In this document: piece after piece, positions 18,393 to 26,723 of the stretch
Position numbering within the stretch: position 1 is the stretch's first letter
How the letters are laid out: each line of letters begins with the position of its first letter
Assembly: GCA_012730105.1 (NCBI GenBank)
Contig: JAAYBJ010000296.1
Span: 1 to 51,444 of the forward strand
Length of the DNA: 51,444 nt
Direction: 5' to 3'
DNA from: Candidatus Hydrogenedentota bacterium
GTDB taxonomy: Bacteria > Hydrogenedentota > Hydrogenedentia > Hydrogenedentales > CAITNO01
The notes under the pieces: generated by a model
What the model saw: the letters and a program-made list of their open reading frames with translations, nothing else
Told to the model about the DNA's origin: nothing
The model's database searches: none
Position numbers and translations under genes: made by a program

Positions 18393-18478
18393 AAAGGACT
18401 TAATGGACATAAATGACCAAAAGGACAGAAAAACTTTCTCCCGGTTGGTGCATCGTTTATATCCTTTAAATCCTTTCT
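18393..18478. repeat. Head-to-head pair of nonamer arrays
   Basis: Plus-strand units at 18393-18428 are aaaggactt, aatggacat, aaatgacca, aaaggacag. After about 20 bases the opposite strand carries aaaggattt, aaaggatat, aaacgatgc (about 18450-18478). The two halves are partly complementary, so the element could fold into a large imperfect hairpin. It shares phase and core with the arrays at 221, 8762 and 40546. Confidence 0.65.
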
Positions 18479-18570
18479 TTTTAAAGGTTTTCCCTGCGTA
18501 ACAGCCGTTTTTAGGATCATCGCTGGATTCGGCAGAATAGAATCGTGGCGCCTGGGGCATACATAAGGCA

Positions 18571-18610
18571 AAGCGGAACCTGCCTTCAGACTCAAAGGCG
18601 GGTTCCGCTT
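18571..18610. terminator. Strong hairpin downstream of icd, probable terminator
   Basis: A 16-bp stem with one G-U pair (AAGCGGAACC at 18571-18580 with GGTTCCGCTT at 18601-18610, extended inward) closes an 8-base loop. It lies about 110 bases after the icd stop on the minus strand. Only three Ts follow on that strand, so termination may be weak or it may protect the 3' end. Confidence 0.55.
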
Positions 18611-18718
18611 GGATCAATTCATGCCTCTGGCGAAATATCTATATCTTGCGCGCTTGTGCGATAGGCGTTTGAAGAATTGAGTACCGCTCCATCCGGCCTA
18701 CAACCGGACAGTTACGCA

Positions 18719-19954
18719 TTAGAGGTTCTGTGCGACAGCACGGGCGAATTCGCTGCACTTGAGTTCCGTGGCGCCCTGCATGAGCCGCGCGAAATCATAG
18801 GTAACCTTCTTTTCCTTGAACGTGCGGGTCAGGGCGCTGATAATGGCATCCGCCACTTCCTGCCAGCCCAGGTATTCGAACATCATAACCCCGGACAAAA
18901 CCACGCTGCTCGGATTTACCTTGTCCAGGTTGGCATACTTGGGTGCGGTGCCGTGGGTGGCCTCAAAGATGGCGTGGCCTGTCTCATAATTGATGTTGGC
19001 GCCGGGCGCGATGCCAATGCCGCCTACCTGCGCGGCCAGAGCATCGCTCATATAGTCCCCGTTCAGATTCATGGTGGCCACCACCTCGAATTCCCGCGGA
19101 CGGGTCAGTACCTGCTGCAGAAAGATGTCCGCGATCGTGTCCTTGACCAGAATCTTGCCGTCCGGTTTGCCGCCGCAATCGTCCCAGCCCACGGCCACAT
19201 CGGAAAACTCCTCGCGCACAAGTTCATAGCCCCACTTGCGGAAGGCCCCCTCGGTATACTTCATGATGTTGCCTTTATGCACCAAGGTCACGCTGGAGCA
19301 GCGGTGCTGTATGGCATGGCGCAGGGCCGCCCGGACAAGGCGCTTGGAGCCGGTTTCGCTTATGGGCTTGATGCCGATGCCGGAATCGGGCCGGATACGC
19401 CAGCCGAACTCCCGTGCGCAGAAGTCTATCAGCCTTGCCGCTTCCGGGGTCCCGGATTCCAGTTCCAGGCCGGAATATACGTCTTCGGTGTTTTCCCTGA
19501 AAATAATCATGTCGACGGCGTCCGGTTCGCATACGGGACTGGGCACCCCCTCGAAGTGGCGGACAGGCCGGACACAGGCGAACAGGTCCAACTGCTGGCG
19601 CAGGGTCACGTTCAGGCTGCGAAAGCCTCCGCCGATGGGCGTGGTAAGGGGCCCCTTAATGGCGATGCCGTATTCACGCACCGCGTCAAGAGTCTCGTCT
19701 GGAAGATACGTCTCATAAATGCCGTTCGCCTTTTCCCCGGCGAAAATTTCCATCCACGCCACGGCCCGCTTCGGACCGTAACAATGCTTTACGGCGGCAT
19801 CGAACAGGAACCGTGAGGCGCGCCAGATATCCGGCCCGGTGCCGTCACCCTCTATAAAGCAAATGACGGGGACGTCCGGCGTAACCAATGTGCCATCGGA
19901 CCCTTTATGAATCTTGTCGCCTGCGGGTATGGTGATGTGGTGATAGTTGCTCAT
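18719..19954 (-). CDS. icd: Isocitrate dehydrogenase, NADP-dependent type
   Basis: The 411-residue TCA-cycle enzyme decarboxylates isocitrate to 2-oxoglutarate. Recognisable parts are [11 protein letters not shown], the substrate-binding loop [35 protein letters not shown], the Lys of [17 protein letters not shown], the metal site [18 protein letters not shown], and [10 protein letters not shown]. The K-T/Y determinants look like the NADP form of E. coli-type enzymes, but cofactor choice is inferred. The ATG at 19954 is directly preceded by an in-frame TTG; GGAGG lies 10 bases before the ATG. serA is upstream in the same direction, 88 bases away. A 15-base palindrome (AACGTGC, A, GCACGTT) at 19990-20004 lies between them. 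Confidence 0.94.
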   Translation of the reverse strand: MSNYHHITIPAGDKIHKGSDGTLVTPDVPVICFIEGDGTGPDIWRASRFLFDAAVKHCYGPKRAVAWMEIFAGEKANGIYETYLPDETLDAVREYGIAIKGPLTTPIGGGFRSLNVTLRQQLDLFACVRPVRHFEGVPSPVCEPDAVDMIIFRENTEDVYSGLELESGTPEAARLIDFCAREFGWRIRPDSGIGIKPISETGSKRLVRAALRHAIQHRCSSVTLVHKGNIMKYTEGAFRKWGYELVREEFSDVAVGWDDCGGKPDGKILVKDTIADIFLQQVLTRPREFEVVATMNLNGDYMSDALAAQVGGIGIAPGANINYETGHAIFEATHGTAPKYANLDKVNPSSVVLSGVMMFEYLGWQEVADAIISALTRTFKEKKVTYDFARLMQGATELKCSEFARAVAQNL

Positions 19955-20042
19955 CAAGATAGTACCTCCAAGAATAGTATTCCTGTTTCAACGTGCAGCA
20001 CGTTTAAAGGGGGCAAATAGCCGATCAGGCCTTCGCCAGGCG

Positions 20043-21641
20043 CTAGGCGTCGTGATGCGTTTCAGGCAGGGCCACCAGGCGCACTTCCATGACATGGGGC
20101 ATCTGCCGGATCTTTTCCAGCGTTTCCTCATTCAACGGCGCGTCCAGGTTCAGCACGGTCAGGGCGTGTCCGCCCCTGGCGTCCCGGCCAAGCATAAGAT
20201 TGGCGATATTCACGCCCGCCTCGCCAATCGCCGTGCACACCCGCCCGATGATAAGGGGCTTGTCCTCATTGGCGCATACGAGCATGTAGCCTTCCGGCTT
20301 GGCATCCACGCGCATGCCGTTGATGGTGCAGATGCGCGGATCAGCCCGGTTGAAAAGGGTGCCACGCACATTGTGCACTTCCTGGTCGGTGGCGACGGTG
20401 ATGCCGATTTCAAAAGCATAGCTGGACGATAAGGCGCTGCGCTTTTCGGAGACTTCAACACCCCGTTCATGCAGCTGCGAAGGCGCGCTGACCATATTGA
20501 CCGCCTCCACCACGGGCGTAAGGAAACCGCACAGGATGGACGCCGTGATGGGATAGGTGTCTGTGACCCCCAGGTCGCCCACGTATTCGATTTCGAGGGA
20601 TCTGGGACGGCCGTTAACAAAAAGGGACTGGAACAGCCCCAGGCGTTCACCGAGGTAAAGCAGGGGCTGCAGGGTTTTGCGCGTTTCGCTGTCAAGGCTG
20701 GGCACATTGACCGCGTTGACAATCGCGCCCGTGGTCAGGAACTCTATCATCTGTTTTGCCACGTCCACGGCCACGGTCAACTGCGCCTCGTCCGTGGAAG
20801 CGGCGAGATGGGGCGTCATAATAATATTATCCAGGCCGATAAAGGGATTGTTCTCGAAGGGTTCGCTGGTATACACGTCCAGCGCCGCGCCCGCAATGGT
20901 TTTCGCTTTGAGCGCTTCAGCCAGGTCCTGCTCATTTATGATACCGCCCCGGGCCGTGTTGACAATCCGGCAGTTCGGCTTCATTTTTTTCAACTGGGGC
21001 GCGGCAATCATGTTCAGCGTCTTGTCCGATTTCGGGGCGTGAATGGTAATAAAGTCGGATGTCGACAACAGGGTGTCCAGATCAACCAGTTCCACACCGA
21101 GACTTTCCGCTTTCAGCGGACTCAGGATGGGATCATACGCGAGCACGCGCATTTCGAAGGCCTTGGCGCGCTTCGCAATAGCGCCCCCGATGCGTCCCAC
21201 ACCGATCACCCCCAGGGTCTTTCCAAAAAGTTCCGCACCCATGAATTTCTTGCGGTCCCAGCGCGCCTGTTCCATGGAAACATGGGCGTGGGGAATATTG
21301 CGACACAGGCTCAGCATCAGCGCGAAAGCATGTTCACAGGTGGAAATGGTGTTGCCGCCGGGGGTGTTCATCACCACAATGCCTTTTTTGGTGGCGGCGT
21401 CCTTGTCCACGTTGTCCGTGCCCACGCCTGCGCGGCCGATCACCTTCAGCCGCGTGGAATGCTCCAGGGCGGCAGCCGTAACCTTCGTGGCGCTGCGGAT
21501 GACCAGGCCGTCATAATCGTTAATGATGGCCGCCAGTTCCTGCTCCTTTTGCGGAGCTTTAACATCGGTTTCAATACCGGCCGCCTTAAACAAAGCCACA
21601 CCTTCTTCACTTAAATTGTCAAGCACCAGTACACGCAACAT
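20043..21641 (-). CDS. serA: D-3-phosphoglycerate dehydrogenase
   Basis: The first enzyme of serine synthesis oxidises 3-phosphoglycerate with NAD+. The 532-residue product is the long form: substrate and NAD domains (GVGRIGG at 147-153; catalytic R231, E260, H278), an allosteric substrate-binding domain at about 315-450, and a C-terminal ACT domain at about 452-526 that usually binds serine. The start at 21641 follows AGGAG. The frame stays open 58 codons upstream, but that part contains a terminator-like hairpin and is not coding. The leader has mutually exclusive hairpins that suggest transcription attenuation (see the entry at 21669-21745). Confidence 0.95.
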   Translation of the reverse strand: MLRVLVLDNLSEEGVALFKAAGIETDVKAPQKEQELAAIINDYDGLVIRSATKVTAAALEHSTRLKVIGRAGVGTDNVDKDAATKKGIVVMNTPGGNTISTCEHAFALMLSLCRNIPHAHVSMEQARWDRKKFMGAELFGKTLGVIGVGRIGGAIAKRAKAFEMRVLAYDPILSPLKAESLGVELVDLDTLLSTSDFITIHAPKSDKTLNMIAAPQLKKMKPNCRIVNTARGGIINEQDLAEALKAKTIAGAALDVYTSEPFENNPFIGLDNIIMTPHLAASTDEAQLTVAVDVAKQMIEFLTTGAIVNAVNVPSLDSETRKTLQPLLYLGERLGLFQSLFVNGRPRSLEIEYVGDLGVTDTYPITASILCGFLTPVVEAVNMVSAPSQLHERGVEVSEKRSALSSSYAFEIGITVATDQEVHNVRGTLFNRADPRICTINGMRVDAKPEGYMLVCANEDKPLIIGRVCTAIGEAGVNIANLMLGRDARGGHALTVLNLDAPLNEETLEKIRQMPHVMEVRLVALPETHHDA

Positions 21642-21668
21642 GGGTATTCTCCTAAACGGGACGGTTTC

Positions 21669-21745
21669 AAAAAAAGAACACACGCCAAAGAAAAGGCATG
21701 TGTGCGGATTCGCACGAAAACAGGGCGTTGCCGCGGGCCGCACAC
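21669..21745 (-). promoter_or_regulatory. Candidate transcription attenuator in the serA leader
   Basis: Three competing pairings can be read in the RNA before serA. An anti-terminator pairs 21738-21745 with 21700-21707 (GTGTGCGG with CCGCACAC, 8 perfect pairs). A small hairpin pairs 21711-21715 with 21702-21706 (GTGCG with CGCAC). A terminator pairs 21695-21703 with 21678-21686 (ACACATGCC with GGCGTGTGT) and is followed by seven Ts at 21675-21669, 28 bases before the ATG. The first two share bases with the terminator arm, so formation of one excludes another. No T-box or known riboswitch core is apparent. Confidence 0.5.
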
Positions 21746-21939
21746 TGCCGTGTATCGTCAAGATAATCCCGGGCAAACAGTATCTCTGAGACGCCTCGCC
21801 CCAGCCCTGAATCATCCGCGTCTATTTTCGTGCTTGCGAGTAAGATACCCGAAAAAACGCTTTGGAATCAACTGTTCGCCTTTTAAAATGCGCCGGCGGC
21901 AACGTTTTCCGGGATAACAGGGCATTCTTGTCAAGAAAG

Positions 21940-21966
21940 AAAAAACTCGGGCCTGAAGCCAGCCCT
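21940..21966 (-). terminator. Possible terminator after the second hybrid kinase
   Basis: On the minus strand GGGC (21965-21962) can pair with GCCC (21952-21949) just before six Ts (21945-21940), about 48 bases after the kinase stop. The stem is short. The remaining bases between here and serA hold the serA leader and, at about 21925-21935, a TTGACA that could be a -35 box. Confidence 0.4.
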
Positions 21967-22013
21967 GCCTCCAACCGCAGGCACACCGGGATACGGCACG
22001 CCCGCCTGTCAGG

Positions 22014-24035
22014 TCATCCGTGCTGCTGCCGGTTCAATATCTCACGCACCTTGGCGGCCAATATTTCCAGGGAAAAGGGTTTTGGAATGAAGTCCATACC
22101 GTCCTCGAGAATACCCTGGTGCACCACGTTCTCCGCGGTATACCCGGACATATACAACACGCTTGCATCCGGATGAACGGCGAGGACGCGCTCCGCAAGG
22201 TCCTTACCGTTCATTTCGGGCATAATCATGTCGGTAAGAAGCAAATGAATCCTGCCTTCGTAATTGCGCGCTAGGTCCAGCGCCTTACCCGGGGTGCCGG
22301 CGGTCAACACCTGGTATCCCAACCGTTCCAATATTCTACGGCCCATCTTCAATATGGCCACCTCATCCTCCACCAGCAAAATGGTCTCCCCCGCTCCCGC
22401 GGGAATGTCCTGAACAGCATTTTCCGTCATTGCCGCAACCTCCCCTTCGTGCCGGGGCAAATAAATCCTGACGGAGGTGCCCACCCCCGGCTCACTGTAC
22501 ACGTTGATAAAACCGTTATTCTGTTTCACGATACCGTAAACGGTAGCCATGCCCAGGCCGGTACCCTTATCTACACCCTTGGTGGTGAAAAACGGCTCAA
22601 AGATGCTGTCCAGCGTTTTTCTGTCCATGCCGCAACCGTTATCACTCACAACAAACGTGACATACTCTCCGGGGCGAAACCCGCGATTCGCGGCGCAGTA
22701 GGTTTCATCCAGAGTCTCTCTCGAGGTTTCAATGACGATCTTTCCTCCGCCCGAAATCGCATCACGGGCGTTAACGCACAAATTCGCCAGAATTTGATTT
22801 ATCTGGGCCGGATCCATGTAGACCGGCCACAGGTTCCGTCCCGGCAGCCAGGCGATTTCAATATCTTCCCCGATAAGCCGCCGAAGCATTTTCAAGATGC
22901 CCTCAATGGTCTCGTTCAAGTCAAGCGGCATAAGCGACCGGGTCTGCTTGCGCGCGAAGGCGAGCAGCTGCCGCGTAATATCCGCGGAACGCAACGCAGC
23001 CGTCCGTATCTCCTCCAATAGGGCATGAAAAGAATCCGCCGGATCCACCTGCTCCAGGGCCATCTCCGCATAACCGATAATAACCATCAGCATGTTGTTA
23101 AAATCGTGGGCCACCCCCCCGGCAAGACGGCCGATGGATTCCATCTTCTGCGCCTGTAGCAATTGTGCCTGGAGACGCTCCCGCTCCTCCTCAGTTTTCT
23201 TACGTTCCGTAATATCATCGTACACGGCCACAATCTGATCGGGAGGAATTTTATAGATCCTGTTTTCCCGCCAGCCCTGATGTCGTTCATCGTGATAAAA
23301 CGCGGCTGCAAACTGTTCGGGAACCCCGGTCCGCCACACCCGTTGCAGCACATCCAGCAGGCCAAATTGTTTTACCCCCGGGAACACTTCAGTCAAGGGC
23401 TTTCCAATTATTTTTTGACGTTCCACATTTTCAATGAATTCCACCGCGTTGTTAACGTCTCGTATTAAAAAATCGTCCCCATTGTTGAATGCTTCATAAA
23501 CCACCACGCCGCTGTTCATGTTCTGAAACAGTTCGCGATAACGTTTCTCACTCTCTTTCAGTGCCGTTTCCATCTGCTTGCGGGCCGTGAGGTCCACAAA
23601 GGAAGCCCGTATGCCGGCCAGGCGGCCGGAACGATCCATGAAGGAGTTGGCATATACCTGAGCGTCGAAATGAGTGCCGTCCCGGCGACGTCCCGACATT
23701 TCGCCAGACCAATTTCCATGCTCCAGCACCTGACTGATGACCTGCGTGATTTCCCCCGGTGAACCCAGAAAGGAAATCGCGGATCGACCCAGGATTTGCG
23801 ATGCCTCATCAAAACCCCAGAGGGTCACAAAGGCCTGGTTTACATAAATGAAGGTCCCCTTTTTGTCGCACATCGCGATTCCGTTAAGGGATGAATTGAT
23901 GGCGGACTGAAGCTGCCACAAGGTTTCTTCGAGATCCGCCTCGTCCGATGCCCGCACCTCAGCGGCTATTGGGGCCTCCTCATTTTTCCGAGGAGACGCT
24001 TCCTTTTCCCGGACCCTTTTGCGTGGTCTGTTCAT
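22014..24035 (-). CDS. PAS-containing hybrid histidine kinase with receiver domain
   Basis: The 673-residue soluble kinase has a charged N-terminus, then PAS domains at about 38-155 and 162-280, a HisKA with acceptor His310 (GGVAHDFNN), an HATPase with N418/N422, D465 (SDNGCGMD) and GTGLGMATVYGIV, and a receiver with D602 and K652. Kinases of this AHDFNN class often pass phosphate to their own receiver. The signal and output are unknown. No DNA-binding partner is adjacent. Similarity in layout to the 970-residue kinase 4 kb away suggests paralogues, though the PAS sequences differ. Confidence 0.9.
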   Translation of the reverse strand: MNRPRKRVREKEASPRKNEEAPIAAEVRASDEADLEETLWQLQSAINSSLNGIAMCDKKGTFIYVNQAFVTLWGFDEASQILGRSAISFLGSPGEITQVISQVLEHGNWSGEMSGRRRDGTHFDAQVYANSFMDRSGRLAGIRASFVDLTARKQMETALKESEKRYRELFQNMNSGVVVYEAFNNGDDFLIRDVNNAVEFIENVERQKIIGKPLTEVFPGVKQFGLLDVLQRVWRTGVPEQFAAAFYHDERHQGWRENRIYKIPPDQIVAVYDDITERKKTEEERERLQAQLLQAQKMESIGRLAGGVAHDFNNMLMVIIGYAEMALEQVDPADSFHALLEEIRTAALRSADITRQLLAFARKQTRSLMPLDLNETIEGILKMLRRLIGEDIEIAWLPGRNLWPVYMDPAQINQILANLCVNARDAISGGGKIVIETSRETLDETYCAANRGFRPGEYVTFVVSDNGCGMDRKTLDSIFEPFFTTKGVDKGTGLGMATVYGIVKQNNGFINVYSEPGVGTSVRIYLPRHEGEVAAMTENAVQDIPAGAGETILLVEDEVAILKMGRRILERLGYQVLTAGTPGKALDLARNYEGRIHLLLTDMIMPEMNGKDLAERVLAVHPDASVLYMSGYTAENVVHQGILEDGMDFIPKPFSLEILAAKVREILNRQQHG

Positions 24036-24203
24036 GAATCGTGTTCCGTGTTTCCCTCATTACAATATTACTGTATTCTGAAAAATACACCCCATTTTCC
24101 CAAACCACACATTATTAAAATTATTATATTATAGACTCATTTCCAGGCAAAGGGTCAAATTCATCCCCAGCACAGTCTGAGTGATTATTCCTGCCCAAGG
24201 ACC

Positions 24204-24217
24204 GAAGGCTAGCCTTC
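24204..24217. repeat. Perfect palindrome across the sulfatase stop codon
   Basis: GAAGGCTAGCCTTC is a 14-base perfect palindrome containing the TAG stop at its centre. Flanking GGAC and GTCC extend it imperfectly. No T-run follows, so it is not a standard terminator. Confidence 0.6.
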
Positions 24218-25555
24218 AGTGTCCTGCATCCATACCTGGTGCAGCCGGGACAGTTCTTCGACAATCTCCGGATGATCAACGGCACGGTTTATGGTTTCGC
24301 CGGGATCCTCGTCAAGATTGACCAGGAACATGCCGGGACCGGAAGCCTTCCCAGCCGCTGGCTTGTCACCCGGGACATTGGCGAGAAGTTTCCACGGGCC
24401 TTTTCTGACAGCCCAATGCTCACGAATCATCCAGTGCAGTTCCCCACCGTCCACCGTCTGTTCAGGATGTGCAATAGTCTCCGCGATGTTCCGGCCATCG
24501 AGTTTTATGTCGGGCGACTCCAAGCCGCAATAACCCGCCAGCGTGGGTAGCCAGTCCATGGCAGAAACAACCTGTGCGGAGACCCGGCCTTCGGGCACGG
24601 CACCCGGCCAGGACAGGATGCAGGGCGTCCGAATGCCGCCCTCCCACAAGTCAAACTTGTGCCCTCGGAAAGCGCCCGCACTGCCGCCGCCCTGAAATGC
24701 CCGTTCTTCAACGGAATGACCGTTATCACTGAGAAACAGGATCAGGGTATTTTCACGCAGCCCCAGCGCGTCCACGCGATCAATCACCTGCCCCACGCAG
24801 TGGTCCAGGTTGCTCACGAACGCGGCATAACGGCGCCGCGGCTGGTCCATGCCTTCATACAGCGCTTCAAACTCGGGCCTCGCCTGCATGGGATAATGCG
24901 GCAGGTTATAGGGAAGATACAGGAAAAACGGTTCTCCCCGATGCTCTTCCAGGAAGCGCAGCGCTTCGCGGGTCATCAAGTCGGGAAAAAAGGCCCCGTC
25001 CTCATGCGCCTCTTCGTTGTTGCGCCACAGGTCATGACGGTTCGGGCCGGACCAGTAAAAGAAGTGGGAGTAATTGTCGATACACCCCTCCTTGTGCCCA
25101 AAGAATTCGTCAAAACCACGCGCTGTCGGCGCCATGCCCTCTTTCATGCCCAGGTGCCATTTTCCAAAAACAGCGGTATGATACCCGGCGTCTTTGAACA
25201 GCGTCGCCAGGGTAATTTCGCTTTCCGGAAGTCCCGTGTCCCCACCGGCGTTTGTATCCAAGCCATTACGCCGGGGGTAACGCCCGGTGAGCAGGGCGCC
25301 GCGGGACGGGGAACAAATGGGTGCAGCCACATAGAAACTGGTAAAGCGGGTTCCCCGCGCCGCAAGAGCATCCAAGTTCGGGGTGTGCAGGTCGGCGGCG
25401 CCGTAACAGCCGACATCCGCCGAACCCTGGTCATCAGAAACCATGAGAATCACATTGGGGCGGCGCGAGACAACGCGGGACTCCCCCGCCAGCGCCCAGC
25501 GCACGATGCCCGCCCCGCTCGCAGCCAGAAACGCGCGCCTGCTCCAGGTATTCAT
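24209..25555 (-). CDS. Tat-exported Cys-type sulfatase
   Basis: The 448-residue protein carries a twin-arginine signal (SRRAFLAASGAG), then the sulfatase fold: metal site VSDDQG, and the active-site C81-S-P-S-R-G with ALLTGRYPRRNG, whose cysteine must become formylglycine. Later motifs are FGKWHLG, the second metal site LFLSDNGHS, and GGIRTPCILSWPG. It probably removes sulfate from polysaccharide or glycan outside the cytoplasm. No formylglycine-generating enzyme or anSME is in the window. ATG at 25555 follows GGGAGGA; an in-frame TTG lies just before it. The aldolase gene ends 61 bases upstream, so the two may be cotranscribed. Confidence 0.92.
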   Translation of the reverse strand: MNTWSRRAFLAASGAGIVRWALAGESRVVSRRPNVILMVSDDQGSADVGCYGAADLHTPNLDALAARGTRFTSFYVAAPICSPSRGALLTGRYPRRNGLDTNAGGDTGLPESEITLATLFKDAGYHTAVFGKWHLGMKEGMAPTARGFDEFFGHKEGCIDNYSHFFYWSGPNRHDLWRNNEEAHEDGAFFPDLMTREALRFLEEHRGEPFFLYLPYNLPHYPMQARPEFEALYEGMDQPRRRYAAFVSNLDHCVGQVIDRVDALGLRENTLILFLSDNGHSVEERAFQGGGSAGAFRGHKFDLWEGGIRTPCILSWPGAVPEGRVSAQVVSAMDWLPTLAGYCGLESPDIKLDGRNIAETIAHPEQTVDGGELHWMIREHWAVRKGPWKLLANVPGDKPAAGKASGPGMFLVNLDEDPGETINRAVDHPEIVEELSRLHQVWMQDTEG

Positions 25556-25616
25556 CAACGATTCCTCCCGGTCATGATCACGTTACACCGGAGGCTTTTA
25601 TGCAGGTCCGGTTATC

Positions 25617-26570
25617 CTATACGGCATCATCCACACCGACGAGTTCGTTGTAAAAATCCACGATATCCTGCTGTTTGCCCTCGATACCCGCCTTGACATA
25701 GGCCAGCGCGGGACGGGGATGTTTATTCAACGCGCCGGTAAGCATGAAAGGCAGTTCATAGCCCCACTTCAGTTCCTGTTGCATGCTTATGAAGTACTTT
25801 TCTATCAGCGCCAGTACCGGCGCGAGACGGAATTTCGGGTTCTTGAGAAAAGCGAGAAGCAGTTCCGTCGTGCAATTGCCGCCGCCCCGCCCCATGCCGA
25901 AGATGGACCCGTCCACAAAATTAATGTTCTTGATGATGCCTTCGATGGTATTGGCGAAGGCAAGACGCTGATTGTCGTGGCAGTGAATGCCCAGGGTTTT
26001 GCCAGGCAGCCGTTCATGGTATTTATCCGCCAGGTAGTGAATTTGTTCGGAATAGAAATAACCGAAACTGTCCACAAGATAAACAACATCCACATCCGTT
26101 TTGGCCAGCTGGTCCAGGGCCTCGTCCAAGTCGGGTTCGAGGTTGGTTGAAACGGCCATGATATTGCAGGTAACCATGTATCCCAGGGCCTTGATGTGGT
26201 TGATCAGGTGAATGGCCTTGTCGATTTCCTTGACATAGGTGGCCACACGGAACAGTTTAACGATGGATTCCGAAGCCGGCAGAAAGGCGTCATAGTCGGT
26301 CCGACCCACGTCGCACATGACCGAAATTTTGGTGTCACACTCATAGGCCACCTCACGCAAGTCCTCTTCATCGCAAAAACGCCAGGGGCCGAATTCCTTG
26401 GGCGAAAACATTTTCTTGTCTACCCGGTAACCCATTTCCACGTAATCCACCCCTGCCTCGGCCAGCCCATGAAACACATCCTTGACCATGGATTTCGGGA
26501 ACTGCCAGTTATTCATAAGGCCGCCATCGCGAATGGTGCAATCCACCACTTTAATCTGTGGACGATACAT
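25617..26570 (-). CDS. DRE-TIM metallolyase, HMG-CoA lyase/4-hydroxy-2-oxovalerate aldolase-like
   Basis: The 317-residue protein is a TIM-barrel aldolase. The N-terminal D-C-T-I-R-D-G-G matches the DRE-TIM catalytic and metal motif. The second metal site is HCHDN (LGIHCHDNQRLA), followed by the glycine-rich FGMGRGGGNCTTELLL. These enzymes need a divalent metal and make or break C-C bonds next to a 2-oxo acid. The C-terminal half is unlike homocitrate or isopropylmalate synthases, so the substrate is open. Similar genes in other genomes often sit in surface-sugar clusters, which is weak context here. There is no dehydrogenase partner of the MhpF type nearby. Confidence 0.82.
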   Translation of the reverse strand: MYRPQIKVVDCTIRDGGLMNNWQFPKSMVKDVFHGLAEAGVDYVEMGYRVDKKMFSPKEFGPWRFCDEEDLREVAYECDTKISVMCDVGRTDYDAFLPASESIVKLFRVATYVKEIDKAIHLINHIKALGYMVTCNIMAVSTNLEPDLDEALDQLAKTDVDVVYLVDSFGYFYSEQIHYLADKYHERLPGKTLGIHCHDNQRLAFANTIEGIIKNINFVDGSIFGMGRGGGNCTTELLLAFLKNPKFRLAPVLALIEKYFISMQQELKWGYELPFMLTGALNKHPRPALAYVKAGIEGKQQDIVDFYNELVGVDDAV

Positions 26571-26723
26571 AGTCTGTCTCCCGTAAAATGTTAAAGTAAC
26601 GAATTATCAAGTGTACATGGATACCGTTTAAAGTGTCAAACTTTGGATTGACCGGCTGTTACGGTTCGGATTCGACCCCAGGGAGATTGGAAATACGCGC
26701 GAACGGGATCAGCGCCAACCTGT

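Larger units (their letters stand above)
18186..18718. other. Repeat-rich intergenic region between kinase and icd
   Basis: This 533-base stretch has no credible gene. Open frames here translate to low-complexity Lys/Phe-rich peptides because of the nonamer arrays at 18393-18478. It also holds a strong hairpin at 18571-18610. The first 200 bases should contain the kinase promoter; no clear consensus is visible. Confidence 0.6.

Noticed and set aside
18393-18478. CRISPR array
   Set aside because: Units are nine bases with no spacers and no cas genes are in the window.
21642-21815. N-terminal extension of SerA by 58 residues
   Set aside because: The extension crosses the terminator hairpin and U-run, and the family start MLRVLVLD has a strong ribosome-binding site at 21641.
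21642-22013. T-box or known riboswitch in the serA leader
   Set aside because: I looked for the T-box AGGGTGG...CCGCG core and a specifier loop and did not find them; only the competing hairpins remain.
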